A DNA stretch of 64,000 nt from Constantimarinum furrinae (GCF_014295415.1 NZ_CP052909.1:1860001-1924000); one strand, 5' to 3'. Counted from the stretch's first letter, positions 8,473-16,679 are shown. Translations and numbers: made by a program. The notes: generated by a model not told the origin, from the letters alone.

Positions 8473-9479
8473 TTAAATTGCTACGCTCAAATATAGTTGG
8501 CGCCTTGCTGTTATTAGTGCTGGTGTTTTTAATTGGAGTCATTGGATTTCGATTTTTTTCAGGGTATTCATGGGTGGATGCCTGGTATATGACGGTCATC
8601 AGTATTACCACAGTAGGGTTTAAGGAGGTAGAGCCTTTAAGTAATACCGAAAAAGTATTTACGTCGGTGTTAATTTTAACCAGTATTTTTATTGTCGGAT
8701 ATGCTATAAAAGTGATTACTGAATATATCCTGAGCAGTAATAATATTGGTAATTTAAAACAAAAGAAAGTGCAAAAAAAAATCGACTCCCTTTCGGGACA
8801 GGTCATAGTTTGCGGATATGGACGAAACGGACGTCAAGCGGTTGAAAAATTAATGGCGTATAATAAGTCCTTTGTCGTAATCGAAGACAATAAGGATGTA
8901 GTAGAGCGCTTTACAACCGAGGATATGTTATTTGTTCACGGAAATGCTGTTGAAGATGAAATTTTAATTCGAGCGGGAATCGAGAAAGCATCGGTGCTTA
9001 TATGTGCCCTTCCCAGTGATGCCGATAATTTGTTTGTGGTTTTATCGGCCAGACAAATCAACAAAGACCTTAAGATCATTAGCAGGGCAACCGAAGAGGC
9101 AAGTTATAAAAAACTTAAACTTGCGGGGGCAGATAATGTAATCCTGCCGGACAGAATAGGCGGTGAGCATATGGCTTCATTGGTAGTTGTCCCCGATCTA
9201 GTGGAATTTTTGGATAACCTTTCTGTGACCGGAGAAAAAGAAAGTATCAATGTAAAGCAGGTCGATTTCGAAAAAATCTGTAAAGACGGAAGAGAGCAAT
9301 CCATTAGAGAATTAGATATTCGAAAAAAGACGGGCTGTTCGGTTATCGGTTATAAAACTCCGGAAGGAGAATATATTGTCAATCCTGAGCCTTCAATGAT
9401 TATCAAAAAGCAATCCAAATTGATCCTCATCGGAAGGCCCGACCAAATTGAATCACTCAAAACCTATTTTAAAGATTAA
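8469..9479 (+). CDS. potassium channel family protein with RCK (TrkA-N/TrkA-C) domains
   Basis: 336 residues. The layout is TM1 (about 8-28), a pore helix and filter (ISITTVGFKEVEPLS, about 45-60) and TM2 (about 63-85). Then comes an RCK N-domain starting VIVCGYGRNGRQAVEKL (GxGxxG nucleotide-binding motif) with a conserved acidic residue in FVVIEDNKD, and a C-terminal TrkA-C domain (about 250-336). This is a two-helix RCK-gated K+ channel. The selectivity filter reads TVGF rather than TVGYG and lacks the second glycine, as in some bacterial relatives. Probably regulated by nucleotide or ligand binding to the RCK domain. Translationally coupled to the upstream PspC-like gene. Confidence 0.85.
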   Translation: MIKLLRSNIVGALLLLVLVFLIGVIGFRFFSGYSWVDAWYMTVISITTVGFKEVEPLSNTEKVFTSVLILTSIFIVGYAIKVITEYILSSNNIGNLKQKKVQKKIDSLSGQVIVCGYGRNGRQAVEKLMAYNKSFVVIEDNKDVVERFTTEDMLFVHGNAVEDEILIRAGIEKASVLICALPSDADNLFVVLSARQINKDLKIISRATEEASYKKLKLAGADNVILPDRIGGEHMASLVVVPDLVEFLDNLSVTGEKESINVKQVDFEKICKDGREQSIRELDIRKKTGCSVIGYKTPEGEYIVNPEPSMIIKKQSKLILIGRPDQIESLKTYFKD

Positions 9480-9578
9480 GCTATCGTTAACAAATTAAGC
9501 AGCAAAAATTTGAATTCGCTGTTTTTTTTTAGCATCTTGCCTTGCTTTAAAATACAAGTCTCACCAATAAAATCAATT

Positions 9579-11276
9579 ATGAAGAAATATCTTCTCGCTT
9601 TTCTTACCATTTTATCTCCACTTTTAACTTTTGCTCAGGAAGCGGAAGAGATGGGGTTAGATCAACAAATAGATCAGGCGTTTGCGCCTGTTTCCGAGTT
9701 TGTTACGAACGTTATTTTCTTTTTGGTTTGGGAAGATCCCGATATCCCTTTTGTATTGATATTGCTAGTTGCCAGTGCGGCATTCTTTACCCTGTATTTC
9801 GGATTTCCGAATATCCGGTTTTTTGGAAAAGCCATCAATACAGTTCGAGGAAAATATGAGGATATAGAAAAGTATGGAGCTAAAGAATTATATGGCGAAG
9901 ATGGAATTGCCCAAGGGCAGGATATGAACAAGGTGGACAGCCTTGATAAACATCTTGAAACTGTCGATGAATTAGCCATTGATGGAGATATAGTCGATAC
10001 CATCCGTGATGAGAGCTCAGACGGTGAGGTAAGTCACTTTCAGGCATTGGCCACAGCCGTATCGGGAACCGTTGGTAATGGTAATATCGCCGGTGTCGCC
10101 TTAGCAATTGCGCTGGGGGGACCCGGAGCTACTTTCTGGATGATCGTGTGTGGTTTGCTGGGGATGAGCACAAAATTTGTGGAATGTACCCTGGGAGTTC
10201 AATACAGGGATGTTGGACCCGATGGAACTGTCTATGGGGGGCCTATGTATTATATAAGCAAAGGATTAAAAGAAAGAGGATTTAAAACCATTGGTAAAAT
10301 TGCAGCTGCCTTGTTTGCTGTTTTTTGTATCGGTGGATCATTTGGGGGTGGTAATGCAGCTCAAAGTAATCAGGCAACCATCGTATTAAAGGAATTATTT
10401 AACTGGGAAAGTACCGCAGCAGGTGCCATCGTTGGAATAGTCCTCGCAATCCTGGTAGGGATCATTATTATTGGAGGAATAAAGCGTATTGCACAAGTGA
10501 CCGAAAAGGTAGTACCGTTTATGGCAATATTATATATCGCTTGTTGTTTGTATATTATTTTAAGTAATTTTTCATTTATCGATGATGCGATCAGTCTTAT
10601 CATAACCGAAGCCTTTAACCCAACTGCGATTGGTGTTGGAAGTTTAATAGGTGTGTTATTAGTCGGATTTCAACGTGCGGCATTCTCTAACGAAGCAGGT
10701 GCAGGTTCCGCATCGATTGCACACTCGGCTGTAAAAACAAAGTATTCCGCAAGTGAAGGATTAGTGGCACTTTTAGAGCCATTTATTGATACTGTTGTAA
10801 TTTGTACGATGACCGCATTGGTGATCATTATCTTTAATTTTGGAGGATATTTCGAGTATGGAGGGGATGGTACAGGAACCGTGCTTATTGATGGGTTACC
10901 GTATGAAGGAGCCGGAATTACTTCCAAAGCCTTTGCCGAATATATTCCTTATTCCAAAATATTCTTAACGATCGCAGTAGTGCTCTTTGCGGTTTCTACC
11001 ATGATCTCATGGTCGTATTACGGTCTTCAGTCCTGGAAATTTCTCTTCGGAAGAGGTAAAAGAGCGGATCTCGTGTATAAGCTGCTATTCTTAACGTTTG
11101 TGGTAATAGGTGCCGCTGCTAGTATGGATTCTATCTGGGCATTCTCTGACGCGATGATCTTTGCCATGGTATTCCCGAATATGGTAGGATTGTACTTCCT
11201 CTTCCCCGTAGTGAAGAAACAGTTGAAACGTTATTTGGATGCCATCAAATTAAAACGGGAAGCGATAAACGATTAA
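9579..11276 (+). CDS. alanine/glycine:cation symporter (AgcS family)
   Basis: 565 residues from the ATG at 9579. The frame is open further up, but the preferred start gives a proper hydrophobic N-terminus (MKKYLLAFLTILSPLLTFAQ). Family motifs seen are FQALATAVSGTVGNGNIAGVA, GGPGATFWMIVCGLLGMSTK, YGGPMYYISKGL, FSNEAGAGSASIAHSA and multiple hydrophobic helices to the C-terminus. AgcS proteins import alanine or glycine with Na+ or H+. Unusual features are the cleavable-looking signal sequence before the first true helix and an acidic insert of about 60 residues (about 85-150) between the first helices. It is followed by a strong terminator, so probably monocistronic. Confidence 0.9.
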   Translation: MKKYLLAFLTILSPLLTFAQEAEEMGLDQQIDQAFAPVSEFVTNVIFFLVWEDPDIPFVLILLVASAAFFTLYFGFPNIRFFGKAINTVRGKYEDIEKYGAKELYGEDGIAQGQDMNKVDSLDKHLETVDELAIDGDIVDTIRDESSDGEVSHFQALATAVSGTVGNGNIAGVALAIALGGPGATFWMIVCGLLGMSTKFVECTLGVQYRDVGPDGTVYGGPMYYISKGLKERGFKTIGKIAAALFAVFCIGGSFGGGNAAQSNQATIVLKELFNWESTAAGAIVGIVLAILVGIIIIGGIKRIAQVTEKVVPFMAILYIACCLYIILSNFSFIDDAISLIITEAFNPTAIGVGSLIGVLLVGFQRAAFSNEAGAGSASIAHSAVKTKYSASEGLVALLEPFIDTVVICTMTALVIIIFNFGGYFEYGGDGTGTVLIDGLPYEGAGITSKAFAEYIPYSKIFLTIAVVLFAVSTMISWSYYGLQSWKFLFGRGKRADLVYKLLFLTFVVIGAAASMDSIWAFSDAMIFAMVFPNMVGLYFLFPVVKKQLKRYLDAIKLKREAIND

Positions 11277-11303
11277 GGACTATCTCAAATATGTAATTTA
11301 GTA

Positions 11304-11338
11304 ATGCGCTCCTTGACAATCAAGGAGCGCATTTTTTA
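11304..11338 (+). terminator. rho-independent terminator after AgcS gene
   Basis: Perfect 12-bp inverted repeat ATGCGCTCCTTG / CAAGGAGCGCAT around the loop ACAAT, followed by a run of T residues. Confidence 0.9.
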
Positions 11339-11388
11339 TTCAATTTTTAATATATTTATGGAAACTCCCCAATTCTTAGAGTGGAGTC

Positions 11389-12264
11389 ATGTCAACTTTT
11401 CTTTCTCATTTCGTTTTCAGTCGTTCTCAACGCAACAGTATTTTATCTCTGCTGTTTGTCATTCTGGCCTTATTGGCTGTTTACTTTTTTCTGGATACTT
11501 CGGAAGAAGATCCGGTATCTTTTTCAAATCCCGAGATTGACTTAATACTTAAGCAATTGGATTCATTGCGTTGCGCTGAAGCCGAAAAGCATAAACCGAA
11601 ACAATATCCTTTCAATCCGAATTTTATTACCGATTACAAGGCCTACACGCTTGGATTGACCGTTGAAGAATTCGACAGACTTCAGCAGTACAGAGAAAAA
11701 GGAGAATGGATCAACTCTGTAGCCGATTTTAAAAGGGTTACCCGGGTTTCCGATTCGGTGTTAAACAGAATCAGCCCTTTGTTTACATTTCCGGATTGGG
11801 TTACCAAACCCGGGACTTACAGACCTGCTTTCAGAAAAACTATTTCTGAGTTACCTCAGGAAAAAAAGGCCGATCTTAATGCAGCCACCGCCGAGCAGCT
11901 TCAGGAGGTAAAAGGTTTGGGTGTTACATTAAGCCAAAGAATAGTAAGATACAGAGAGCGTATAGGAGGGTTTTCAAATGAACTTCAGCTTTATGAAGTA
12001 TACGGTTTGAGTGATTCCGTCGTACAACGAACCTTAAGATTGTTTACGGTAAAACTTCCGAAGGACATAAAAAAAATGAATCTCAACACCATTTCTGCTT
12101 CCGATATAGCTACCATTCCGGGAGTCTCTTTCGAGCTTGCAAAAAAGATTTGGGAATACCGAATATTGCATGAAAAGATCGAGCACATTTCGGAGTTGGA
12201 AAAAATTGAAGGAATGACACCTCAGAAATTACAGCTATTTCAGTTATATTTGTGCTTTGAGTAA
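11389..12264 (+). CDS. helix-hairpin-helix (ComEA-like) domain protein
   Basis: 291 residues. One membrane helix lies near the N-terminus (about residues 18-37, SILSLLFVILALLAVYFFL), followed by three HhH-type segments. The clearest are DLNAATAEQLQEVKGLGVTL (about 162-181) and NLNTISASDIATIPGVSFEL (about 225-244); a more diverged one (about 78-110) precedes them. HhH motifs bind DNA non-specifically, and ComEA relatives act in DNA uptake; here the membrane anchor plus HhH repeats suggests an envelope-facing DNA-binding protein, but a competence role is inference. No partner genes for competence are adjacent. Confidence 0.8.
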   Translation: MSTFLSHFVFSRSQRNSILSLLFVILALLAVYFFLDTSEEDPVSFSNPEIDLILKQLDSLRCAEAEKHKPKQYPFNPNFITDYKAYTLGLTVEEFDRLQQYREKGEWINSVADFKRVTRVSDSVLNRISPLFTFPDWVTKPGTYRPAFRKTISELPQEKKADLNAATAEQLQEVKGLGVTLSQRIVRYRERIGGFSNELQLYEVYGLSDSVVQRTLRLFTVKLPKDIKKMNLNTISASDIATIPGVSFELAKKIWEYRILHEKIEHISELEKIEGMTPQKLQLFQLYLCFE

Positions 12265-12306
12265 TATTACTTCATCAGCGTATATCCCTAAACCTTAAAA
12301 CAATTT

Positions 12307-13473
12307 ATGAGTACCACATACTTTACAGAAGAACATGATTTTTTCAGAAAGAGCTTTCAAGATTTCTTACAGAAAGAAGTAGTTCCCCATATCGAAAAGT
12401 GGGAAGAAACAGGTCATATAGAACGTTTCATCTGGAAAAAAATGGGGGATATGGGATATTTTGGTATCAATTATCCCGAAGCTTACGGCGGGATGGATCT
12501 CGATCTTTTCTACACTGTGATCTTTCTGGAAGAATTGCAAAAAGTAAACTCAGGTGGTTTTGCAGCGGCTATGTGGGCCCATGCATATCTGGCGATGACC
12601 CATCTTAATAAGGAGGGAAATCACGAACAAAAAGAGAAGTACCTTGCTCCCAGTATTTCGGGAGATATGATTGGTTGTCTGTGTATTACTGAACCCTTTG
12701 GAGGAAGTGACGTCTCTGGAATGCGCAGTACAGCGGTAAAAAAGGGTGACAGTTATATTTTAAACGGTTCCAAAACCTTTATTACAAATGGAGTATATAG
12801 TGATTACCTAATAGTAGCCGCCAAAACTTCACCCGAATTAGGAAATAAAGGAATAAGCATGTTTATTGTTGATCGTGAGGCCAAAGGTGTTTCGGCAACA
12901 AAATTAGACAAGCTGGGTTGGCGTGCCAGCGATACAGGTGAGATCGCGTTCGATAATGTGGAGATTCCGGCTGCTAACCTCATGGGTGAAGAGAATAAGG
13001 GCTTTCCGTATATTATGCAGCATTTTGCATTGGAACGACTCATAATGGGGATTAACTCACATGCACGCAGTCAATGGGCACTCGATTACACCATAGCCTA
13101 TATGAAGGAAAGAGTTGCCTTTGGAAAACCTATTTCAGAGTTTCAGGCCTTGAGACACAAAGTAGCTCAGATGTCGGCCGAAATAGAAGTGTGTAAAACC
13201 TTCAACTACGTGACGGCCCAACGACTTAATAATGGTGAATATGTTGTTAAGGAAGCCACCATGTCCAAGCTTATATCTACCAAGGTAGCCGATGAGGTTG
13301 CCTATGAATGTTTGCAGTTGTTAGGAGGATATGGGTATATGGAAGAATATCCTTTGGCACGGAATCTGCGAGACAGCAGACTGGGACCCATTGGCGGAGG
13401 AACGTCAGAGATCCTAAGAGAGATCATTGCAAAGATGGTAATGGACGGCAAAGCATATAAACCGGCTACCTAA
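12307..13473 (+). CDS. acyl-CoA dehydrogenase family protein
   Basis: 388 residues, typical length. FAD/acyl-CoA motifs are present: CLCITEPFGGSDVSGM (about 118-133), SKTFITNGVYSDYLIVAAKT, and LLGGYGYMEEYPLARNLRD with RLGPIGGGTSEILREIIAK at the C-terminus. The enzyme catalyses alpha,beta-dehydrogenation of an acyl-CoA. Chain-length preference is unclear; a long-chain or branched-chain substrate is possible. It lies alone between an HhH-protein gene and an envelope-protein gene on the same strand, with about 40 bp spacing, and no beta-oxidation partners are nearby. Confidence 0.9.
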   Translation: MSTTYFTEEHDFFRKSFQDFLQKEVVPHIEKWEETGHIERFIWKKMGDMGYFGINYPEAYGGMDLDLFYTVIFLEELQKVNSGGFAAAMWAHAYLAMTHLNKEGNHEQKEKYLAPSISGDMIGCLCITEPFGGSDVSGMRSTAVKKGDSYILNGSKTFITNGVYSDYLIVAAKTSPELGNKGISMFIVDREAKGVSATKLDKLGWRASDTGEIAFDNVEIPAANLMGEENKGFPYIMQHFALERLIMGINSHARSQWALDYTIAYMKERVAFGKPISEFQALRHKVAQMSAEIEVCKTFNYVTAQRLNNGEYVVKEATMSKLISTKVADEVAYECLQLLGGYGYMEEYPLARNLRDSRLGPIGGGTSEILREIIAKMVMDGKAYKPAT

Positions 13474-13506
13474 AATTATAGTGGGGAACAAAACATTATA
13501 GCACCA

Positions 13507-14934
13507 ATGAAATTAAGGAAATTAGAAAAATTTGTTAGTTTTTTAATCGGATTTATTTGTTTCAGCAGTTTTGCTCAAACAGAGATCAAAGGGAAGGTAG
13601 CCGACTTCTTAACCTTTCTCCCCATTGAAAGTGCGAGTGTTTATATTCAGAATTCAACCATAGGTACCATCACGAATATCGATGGAAATTTTGTGTTACA
13701 GGCACCAAGAGAATTTAGTAATGATACCCTCATTATTTCTTCCATTGGTTATAAGAGTTTTAAAACGGTTATCAGTGAACTGGAGCAGCCTTTAGAGATC
13801 TTTCTGGAAGAAGATATTGCTGCGCTGGATGAAGTCGTTGTGGTGTCGTCTACCCGCCCTAAAACAGGGAATGATATCGTGTTAAAGGCTATCGAAGAAT
13901 TACCCGATAATTTACCCGAATTGCCATATCTTCAGAAAGGATTTTTAAGACACCGGGAGCGCAATAAAAAGGAATATAAATGGCTAATTGAAAGTGCAAT
14001 AACCATGTACGACTCAAGCTACGCTTCCGGGGCCAAGAAAAATCTAAAGATCAATGTAGACGAGATTCGCAAAAGCTATGACCTTCGGGAAGTGGACAGT
14101 TTGTTTGCTTATGCTTCCTTTTTAAAGTATAATGGTAAAAACATAAATGTAAAGGCAAAGGAATTGCGTAGAGACACCATTAAAACCGCTTCACTGGTCA
14201 ACGCAATTAAATGGAACGATCAGCGCTTAAATGGTCTGGAAAAGCTTTTCGCAGGGCAGCTTAATCTGGTGAGAAATGCCAATGCACGTGATGCATTATT
14301 CGGAAAGAATATGCTCAAAACCCATCAGTTCACATTGGATACTGTTTTAGTTGAAAATGGAAGAAAATTGTACAAGATTAAAATTGGTAAGAGTTCAGAT
14401 TTTATAGACCTGAACACACCAAATATTTATAACGACGGTTTTGAAGCCAACGGTTGGCTCTATATTTATTGGGATAATTATGCCTTTAAAAAGATAGAGT
14501 ACGAATTGGTAGCCGCATCAGACGTGCAAAAACGAAGAAGCAAGAGTTTGTTTGATACTCAGGTAAATCATAAATTGGTGATCACCTATATGGAGTATGA
14601 AGGAAAGATGTATCCAAATTATTTTTATTACGAATCTCCAAAACTGGTGAATATTGGTGACCGCTCATCAGACCAGGTAAAGACCGAAAGTGAACCGGGT
14701 TTTGATAAAGACGAACAGTATTATTTTACGATTCAGGAAATACTATTTACTGAAGTGATTCGCGATGCTTTTGCTGTGGAGACGGCATTGAATAAAGAAT
14801 GGTCTGAAGATATTTTTAGCTCAAGACCATATAACGAAGAATTCTGGGATAACTACAATGTATTGTTAGAAAGTGAAGAGGAGGAGCAGTTAATAAAAGA
14901 TCTGGGTAAACGGGCATCGTTATTTAAACAGTAA
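13507..14934 (+). CDS. secreted carboxypeptidase-like regulatory domain protein
   Basis: 475 residues with an N-terminal signal peptide (ending FSSFAQ, residue about 24). A carboxypeptidase-D regulatory-like domain spans about residues 26-115 (IKGKVADFLTFLPIESASVY ... GTITNIDGNFVLQAP ... IISSIGYKSFKTVI) and is followed by LDEVVVVSS, the sequence that in TonB-dependent receptors leads into the plug. No plug or barrel follows; instead there are about 350 residues of mixed composition with beta-rich segments. The family occurs widely in Flavobacteriia and is presumed envelope-associated. Specific function unknown. Confidence 0.75.
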   Translation: MKLRKLEKFVSFLIGFICFSSFAQTEIKGKVADFLTFLPIESASVYIQNSTIGTITNIDGNFVLQAPREFSNDTLIISSIGYKSFKTVISELEQPLEIFLEEDIAALDEVVVVSSTRPKTGNDIVLKAIEELPDNLPELPYLQKGFLRHRERNKKEYKWLIESAITMYDSSYASGAKKNLKINVDEIRKSYDLREVDSLFAYASFLKYNGKNINVKAKELRRDTIKTASLVNAIKWNDQRLNGLEKLFAGQLNLVRNANARDALFGKNMLKTHQFTLDTVLVENGRKLYKIKIGKSSDFIDLNTPNIYNDGFEANGWLYIYWDNYAFKKIEYELVAASDVQKRRSKSLFDTQVNHKLVITYMEYEGKMYPNYFYYESPKLVNIGDRSSDQVKTESEPGFDKDEQYYFTIQEILFTEVIRDAFAVETALNKEWSEDIFSSRPYNEEFWDNYNVLLESEEEEQLIKDLGKRASLFKQ

Positions 14935-14974
14935 TTTTTTAGCATTTCTTAACGATGTATTACAAATAACTTTT

Positions 14975-14982
14975 TATCTTTG
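14975..14982 (+). promoter_or_regulatory. putative rpsU -7 element (TATCTTTG)
   Basis: TATCTTTG matches TAnnTTTG, 31 bases before the rpsU start, giving a short leader that contains the strong Shine-Dalgarno sequence. Confidence 0.6.
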
Positions 14983-14996
14983 CCGTCCCAAAAGAG

Positions 14997-15006
14997 AGGA
15001 GGTGAT
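14997..15006 (+). promoter_or_regulatory. extended Shine-Dalgarno sequence of rpsU (10-nt match)
   Basis: AGGAGGTGAT is fully complementary to the conserved bacterial 16S 3' end (AUCACCUCCU). It sits 6 nt before the ATG at 15013 (10 nt from GGAGG). Bacteroidota genes hardly use Shine-Dalgarno pairing because the anti-SD is sequestered on the ribosome by bS21, bS18 and bS6. A strong SD in front of the bS21 gene matches the autoregulatory arrangement described in Flavobacterium johnsoniae. Confidence 0.85.
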
Positions 15007-15012
15007 GACACT

Positions 15013-15207
15013 ATGTTAATTATACCAGTTAAAGACGGAGAAAATATCGATAGAGCACTAAAGCGTTTCAAGCGTAAGTTTGATCGTACCGGAACTATGC
15101 GTCAACTACGTGCAAGACAAGCTTTTTCAAAGCCTTCTGTAGTACGTAGAGCACAAATCCAAAAAGCTCAATATATCCAAAATCTAAGAGATCAGGAAGA
15201 GATCTAA
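15013..15207 (+). CDS. rpsU: 30S ribosomal protein bS21
   Basis: 64 residues, the expected length. MLIIPVKDGENIDRALKRFK, then a basic body (RQLRARQAFSKPSVVRRAQI), is typical of Bacteroidota bS21. The ATG at 15013 is chosen over upstream in-frame codons because it places the SD at correct spacing and matches the conserved N-terminus. bS21 helps bury the anti-SD in this phylum. The transcript has its own -7 element and ends in a hairpin that abuts the next gene's start codon. Followed by xerC and raiA, a linkage often seen in Flavobacteriia. Confidence 0.95.
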   Translation: MLIIPVKDGENIDRALKRFKRKFDRTGTMRQLRARQAFSKPSVVRRAQIQKAQYIQNLRDQEEI

Positions 15208-15230
15208 AGATTCCTTTTATTGTAAATCAC

Positions 15231-15275
15231 AAAAATCCGTTGGATTATAGTATTTTTACTACCAACGGATTTTTT
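15231..15275 (+). terminator. rpsU terminator hairpin abutting the xerC-like start codon
   Basis: 13-bp inverted repeat AAAAATCCGTTGG (15231-15243) / CCAACGGATTTTT (15262-15274) with an 18-nt loop and a short T-tract that ends at 15275. The ATG of the recombinase gene is the very next base. Confidence 0.75.
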
Positions 15276-16166
15276 ATGCCCTTTTCTGAATTTACCGACT
15301 ACCTTACACTCGAGAAAAAGTATTCTCCTCATACCATTACAGCCTATCTCAACGACCTGGAGAATTTCGCTTTTTTTGCTAAGGAAAATTATGAATACCA
15401 AGGCATAAAAGAGGTTAATTATTCTGTCATTCGGAGTTGGATCGTAATGATGGTCGATAACGGAACTTCGAACCGAAGTATTAATCGCAAGATCTCTTCG
15501 CTAAAATCCTATTATAAATTCTTGCTGAAGACCAAACAGATCGAAGTGAACCCTTTACTGAAGCACAAGGCATTAAAAACGTCAAAAAAAATACAGGTCC
15601 CTTTTTCTGAAAAGGAAATTGCTGCGGTTCTGGAAAAACTGAATGACGCTGAAGGATTTGAAGGACTCCGAAATAAATTGATCGTGGAATTGTTTTATTC
15701 TACCGGGATGCGTAGGGCTGAACTGATAGGTATAAAGGTGAAAGATGTTCATATTGCGCAAAGGTCAATTAAAGTACATGGAAAGCGTAATAAGGAAAGA
15801 ATTATCCCTTTAATTCCACCGGTCGTGAAGACGATAGAGCAGTATCTGCATCTAAGGAATGAACTGGAAGCCATTCGCGATGATTCGTATTTGTTTCTTT
15901 CTGCAAAGGGCGTTAAAATATATGAAACACTTGTCTACCGTATTATAAATTCATATTTTAGTGAGGCATCTCTCAAAGTGAAGAAGAGTCCGCATATTTT
16001 GCGACATTCTTTTGCCACTCATTTATTAAATGAGGGTGCAGATTTAAACGCAGTGAAAGAACTGTTAGGGCATTCGAGTCTCGCCTCCACACAAGTGTAT
16101 ACACATAATAGTATCGCGCAACTAAAGCAGGTGTATAAGGATTCGCATCCCCGAAATTCAAACTGA
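15276..16166 (+). CDS. tyrosine recombinase, XerC/XerD type
   Basis: 296 residues from the ATG at 15276; a TTG further up is within the terminator hairpin and rejected. It has an N-terminal SAM-like core-binding domain (about 1-85, FTDYLTLEKKYSPHTITAYL) and a C-terminal catalytic domain with the expected R-K-H-R-H-Y set: STGMRRAEL (Arg), VHGKRNKER (Lys), SPHILRHSFATHLL (His, Arg), LLGHSSLASTQVYTH (His, Tyr). The length and core-gene context point to a housekeeping Xer recombinase resolving chromosome dimers, not to a mobile-element integrase. I leave out a symbol because XerC and XerD cannot be separated by eye. Confidence 0.9.
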   Translation: MPFSEFTDYLTLEKKYSPHTITAYLNDLENFAFFAKENYEYQGIKEVNYSVIRSWIVMMVDNGTSNRSINRKISSLKSYYKFLLKTKQIEVNPLLKHKALKTSKKIQVPFSEKEIAAVLEKLNDAEGFEGLRNKLIVELFYSTGMRRAELIGIKVKDVHIAQRSIKVHGKRNKERIIPLIPPVVKTIEQYLHLRNELEAIRDDSYLFLSAKGVKIYETLVYRIINSYFSEASLKVKKSPHILRHSFATHLLNEGADLNAVKELLGHSSLASTQVYTHNSIAQLKQVYKDSHPRNSN

Positions 16167-16192
16167 TCTACTAACTACTAAAATTCTTGCGT

Positions 16193-16495
16193 ATGAAGGT
16201 AAATGTGCAAACTCCAAATTTTGCAGCGGACAGTAAACTCATTAATTTTATTGAAAGACGGTTAACTAAGCTGGAGCAATTTTACGACAGGATCGTTTTC
16301 GCAGATGTTTTTTTAAAAGTTCAGAAAACAAGTGAAAAGCAGAACAAAATTGTAGAGGTTTTGTTGAGTATTCCCGGTGGGGATTTGATAGTAAAGAAGG
16401 ACGCTAAATCCTTCGAAGAAGGAACAGACGAATGTGTGCAATCGCTGGAACGACAGTTAAAAAAACGGAAACAAAAACAAAGAGCATATTTATAG
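16193..16495 (+). CDS. raiA: ribosome hibernation-promoting factor / RaiA, short form
   Basis: 100 residues (MKVNVQTPNFAADSKLINFIERR). The N-terminal S30AE fold is present with the basic surface KFIERRLTKLEQFYDRI and the strand DVFLKVQ; there is no C-terminal long-HPF domain. It binds between the 30S head and body and stabilises hibernating ribosomes. The ATG at 16193 is preferred over a TTG two codons earlier. It lies 26 bp after the recombinase stop, probably in the same transcript. Confidence 0.88.
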   Translation: MKVNVQTPNFAADSKLINFIERRLTKLEQFYDRIVFADVFLKVQKTSEKQNKIVEVLLSIPGGDLIVKKDAKSFEEGTDECVQSLERQLKKRKQKQRAYL

Positions 16496-16536
16496 GAAAA
16501 AAATCAAAAAAAGTTTTTTAGAAAAAATAATTTATT

Positions 16537-16544
16537 TACATTTG
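16537..16544 (+). promoter_or_regulatory. putative -7 element of the tRNA-tuf operon (TACATTTG)
   Basis: TACATTTG matches TAnnTTTG, 61 bases before the first tRNA. The expected start of transcription falls inside the hairpin at 16546-16572. Confidence 0.6.
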
Positions 16545-16545
16545 C

Positions 16546-16572
16546 AGTCCGTTAGAAATAGCGGACTTTTTT
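16546..16572 (+). terminator. probable terminator of the xerC-raiA transcript, overlapping the tRNA promoter
   Basis: AGTCCG / CGGACT inverted repeat with a 10-nt loop and six T residues. It lies 51 bases after the raiA stop and directly after the TACATTTG element, so a read-through raiA transcript could be ended here while the tRNA transcript starts within the first arm. Confidence 0.6.
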
Positions 16573-16605
16573 ATGCTGATTTTTTTAGCTGAAAAAGCCA
16601 AAAAG

Positions 16606-16679
16606 GCCGATGTAGCTCAGCTGGCTAGAGCAGCTGATTTGTAATCAGCAGGTCGTGGGTTCGAGTCCCTCCATCGGCT
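16606..16679 (+). tRNA. tRNA-Thr (anticodon TGT)
   Basis: 74-nt cloverleaf with acceptor GCCGATG / CATCGGC, D-arm GCTCAG...AGAGC, anticodon stem GCTGA/TCAGC around loop TTTGTAA, and T-arm GTGGGTTCGAGTCCCTC. CCA is not encoded. First of four tRNAs in front of tuf. Confidence 0.97.

Noticed and set aside
11304-11540. 78-codon frame overlapping the HhH gene start
   Set aside because: It begins inside a terminator and is out of frame with the well-supported HhH protein.
15276-16166. Tyrosine recombinase considered as integrase of a mobile element inserted near tRNA genes
   Set aside because: It sits in a conserved core block (rpsU, raiA), has housekeeping Xer length, and no other element genes or clear att sites flank it.
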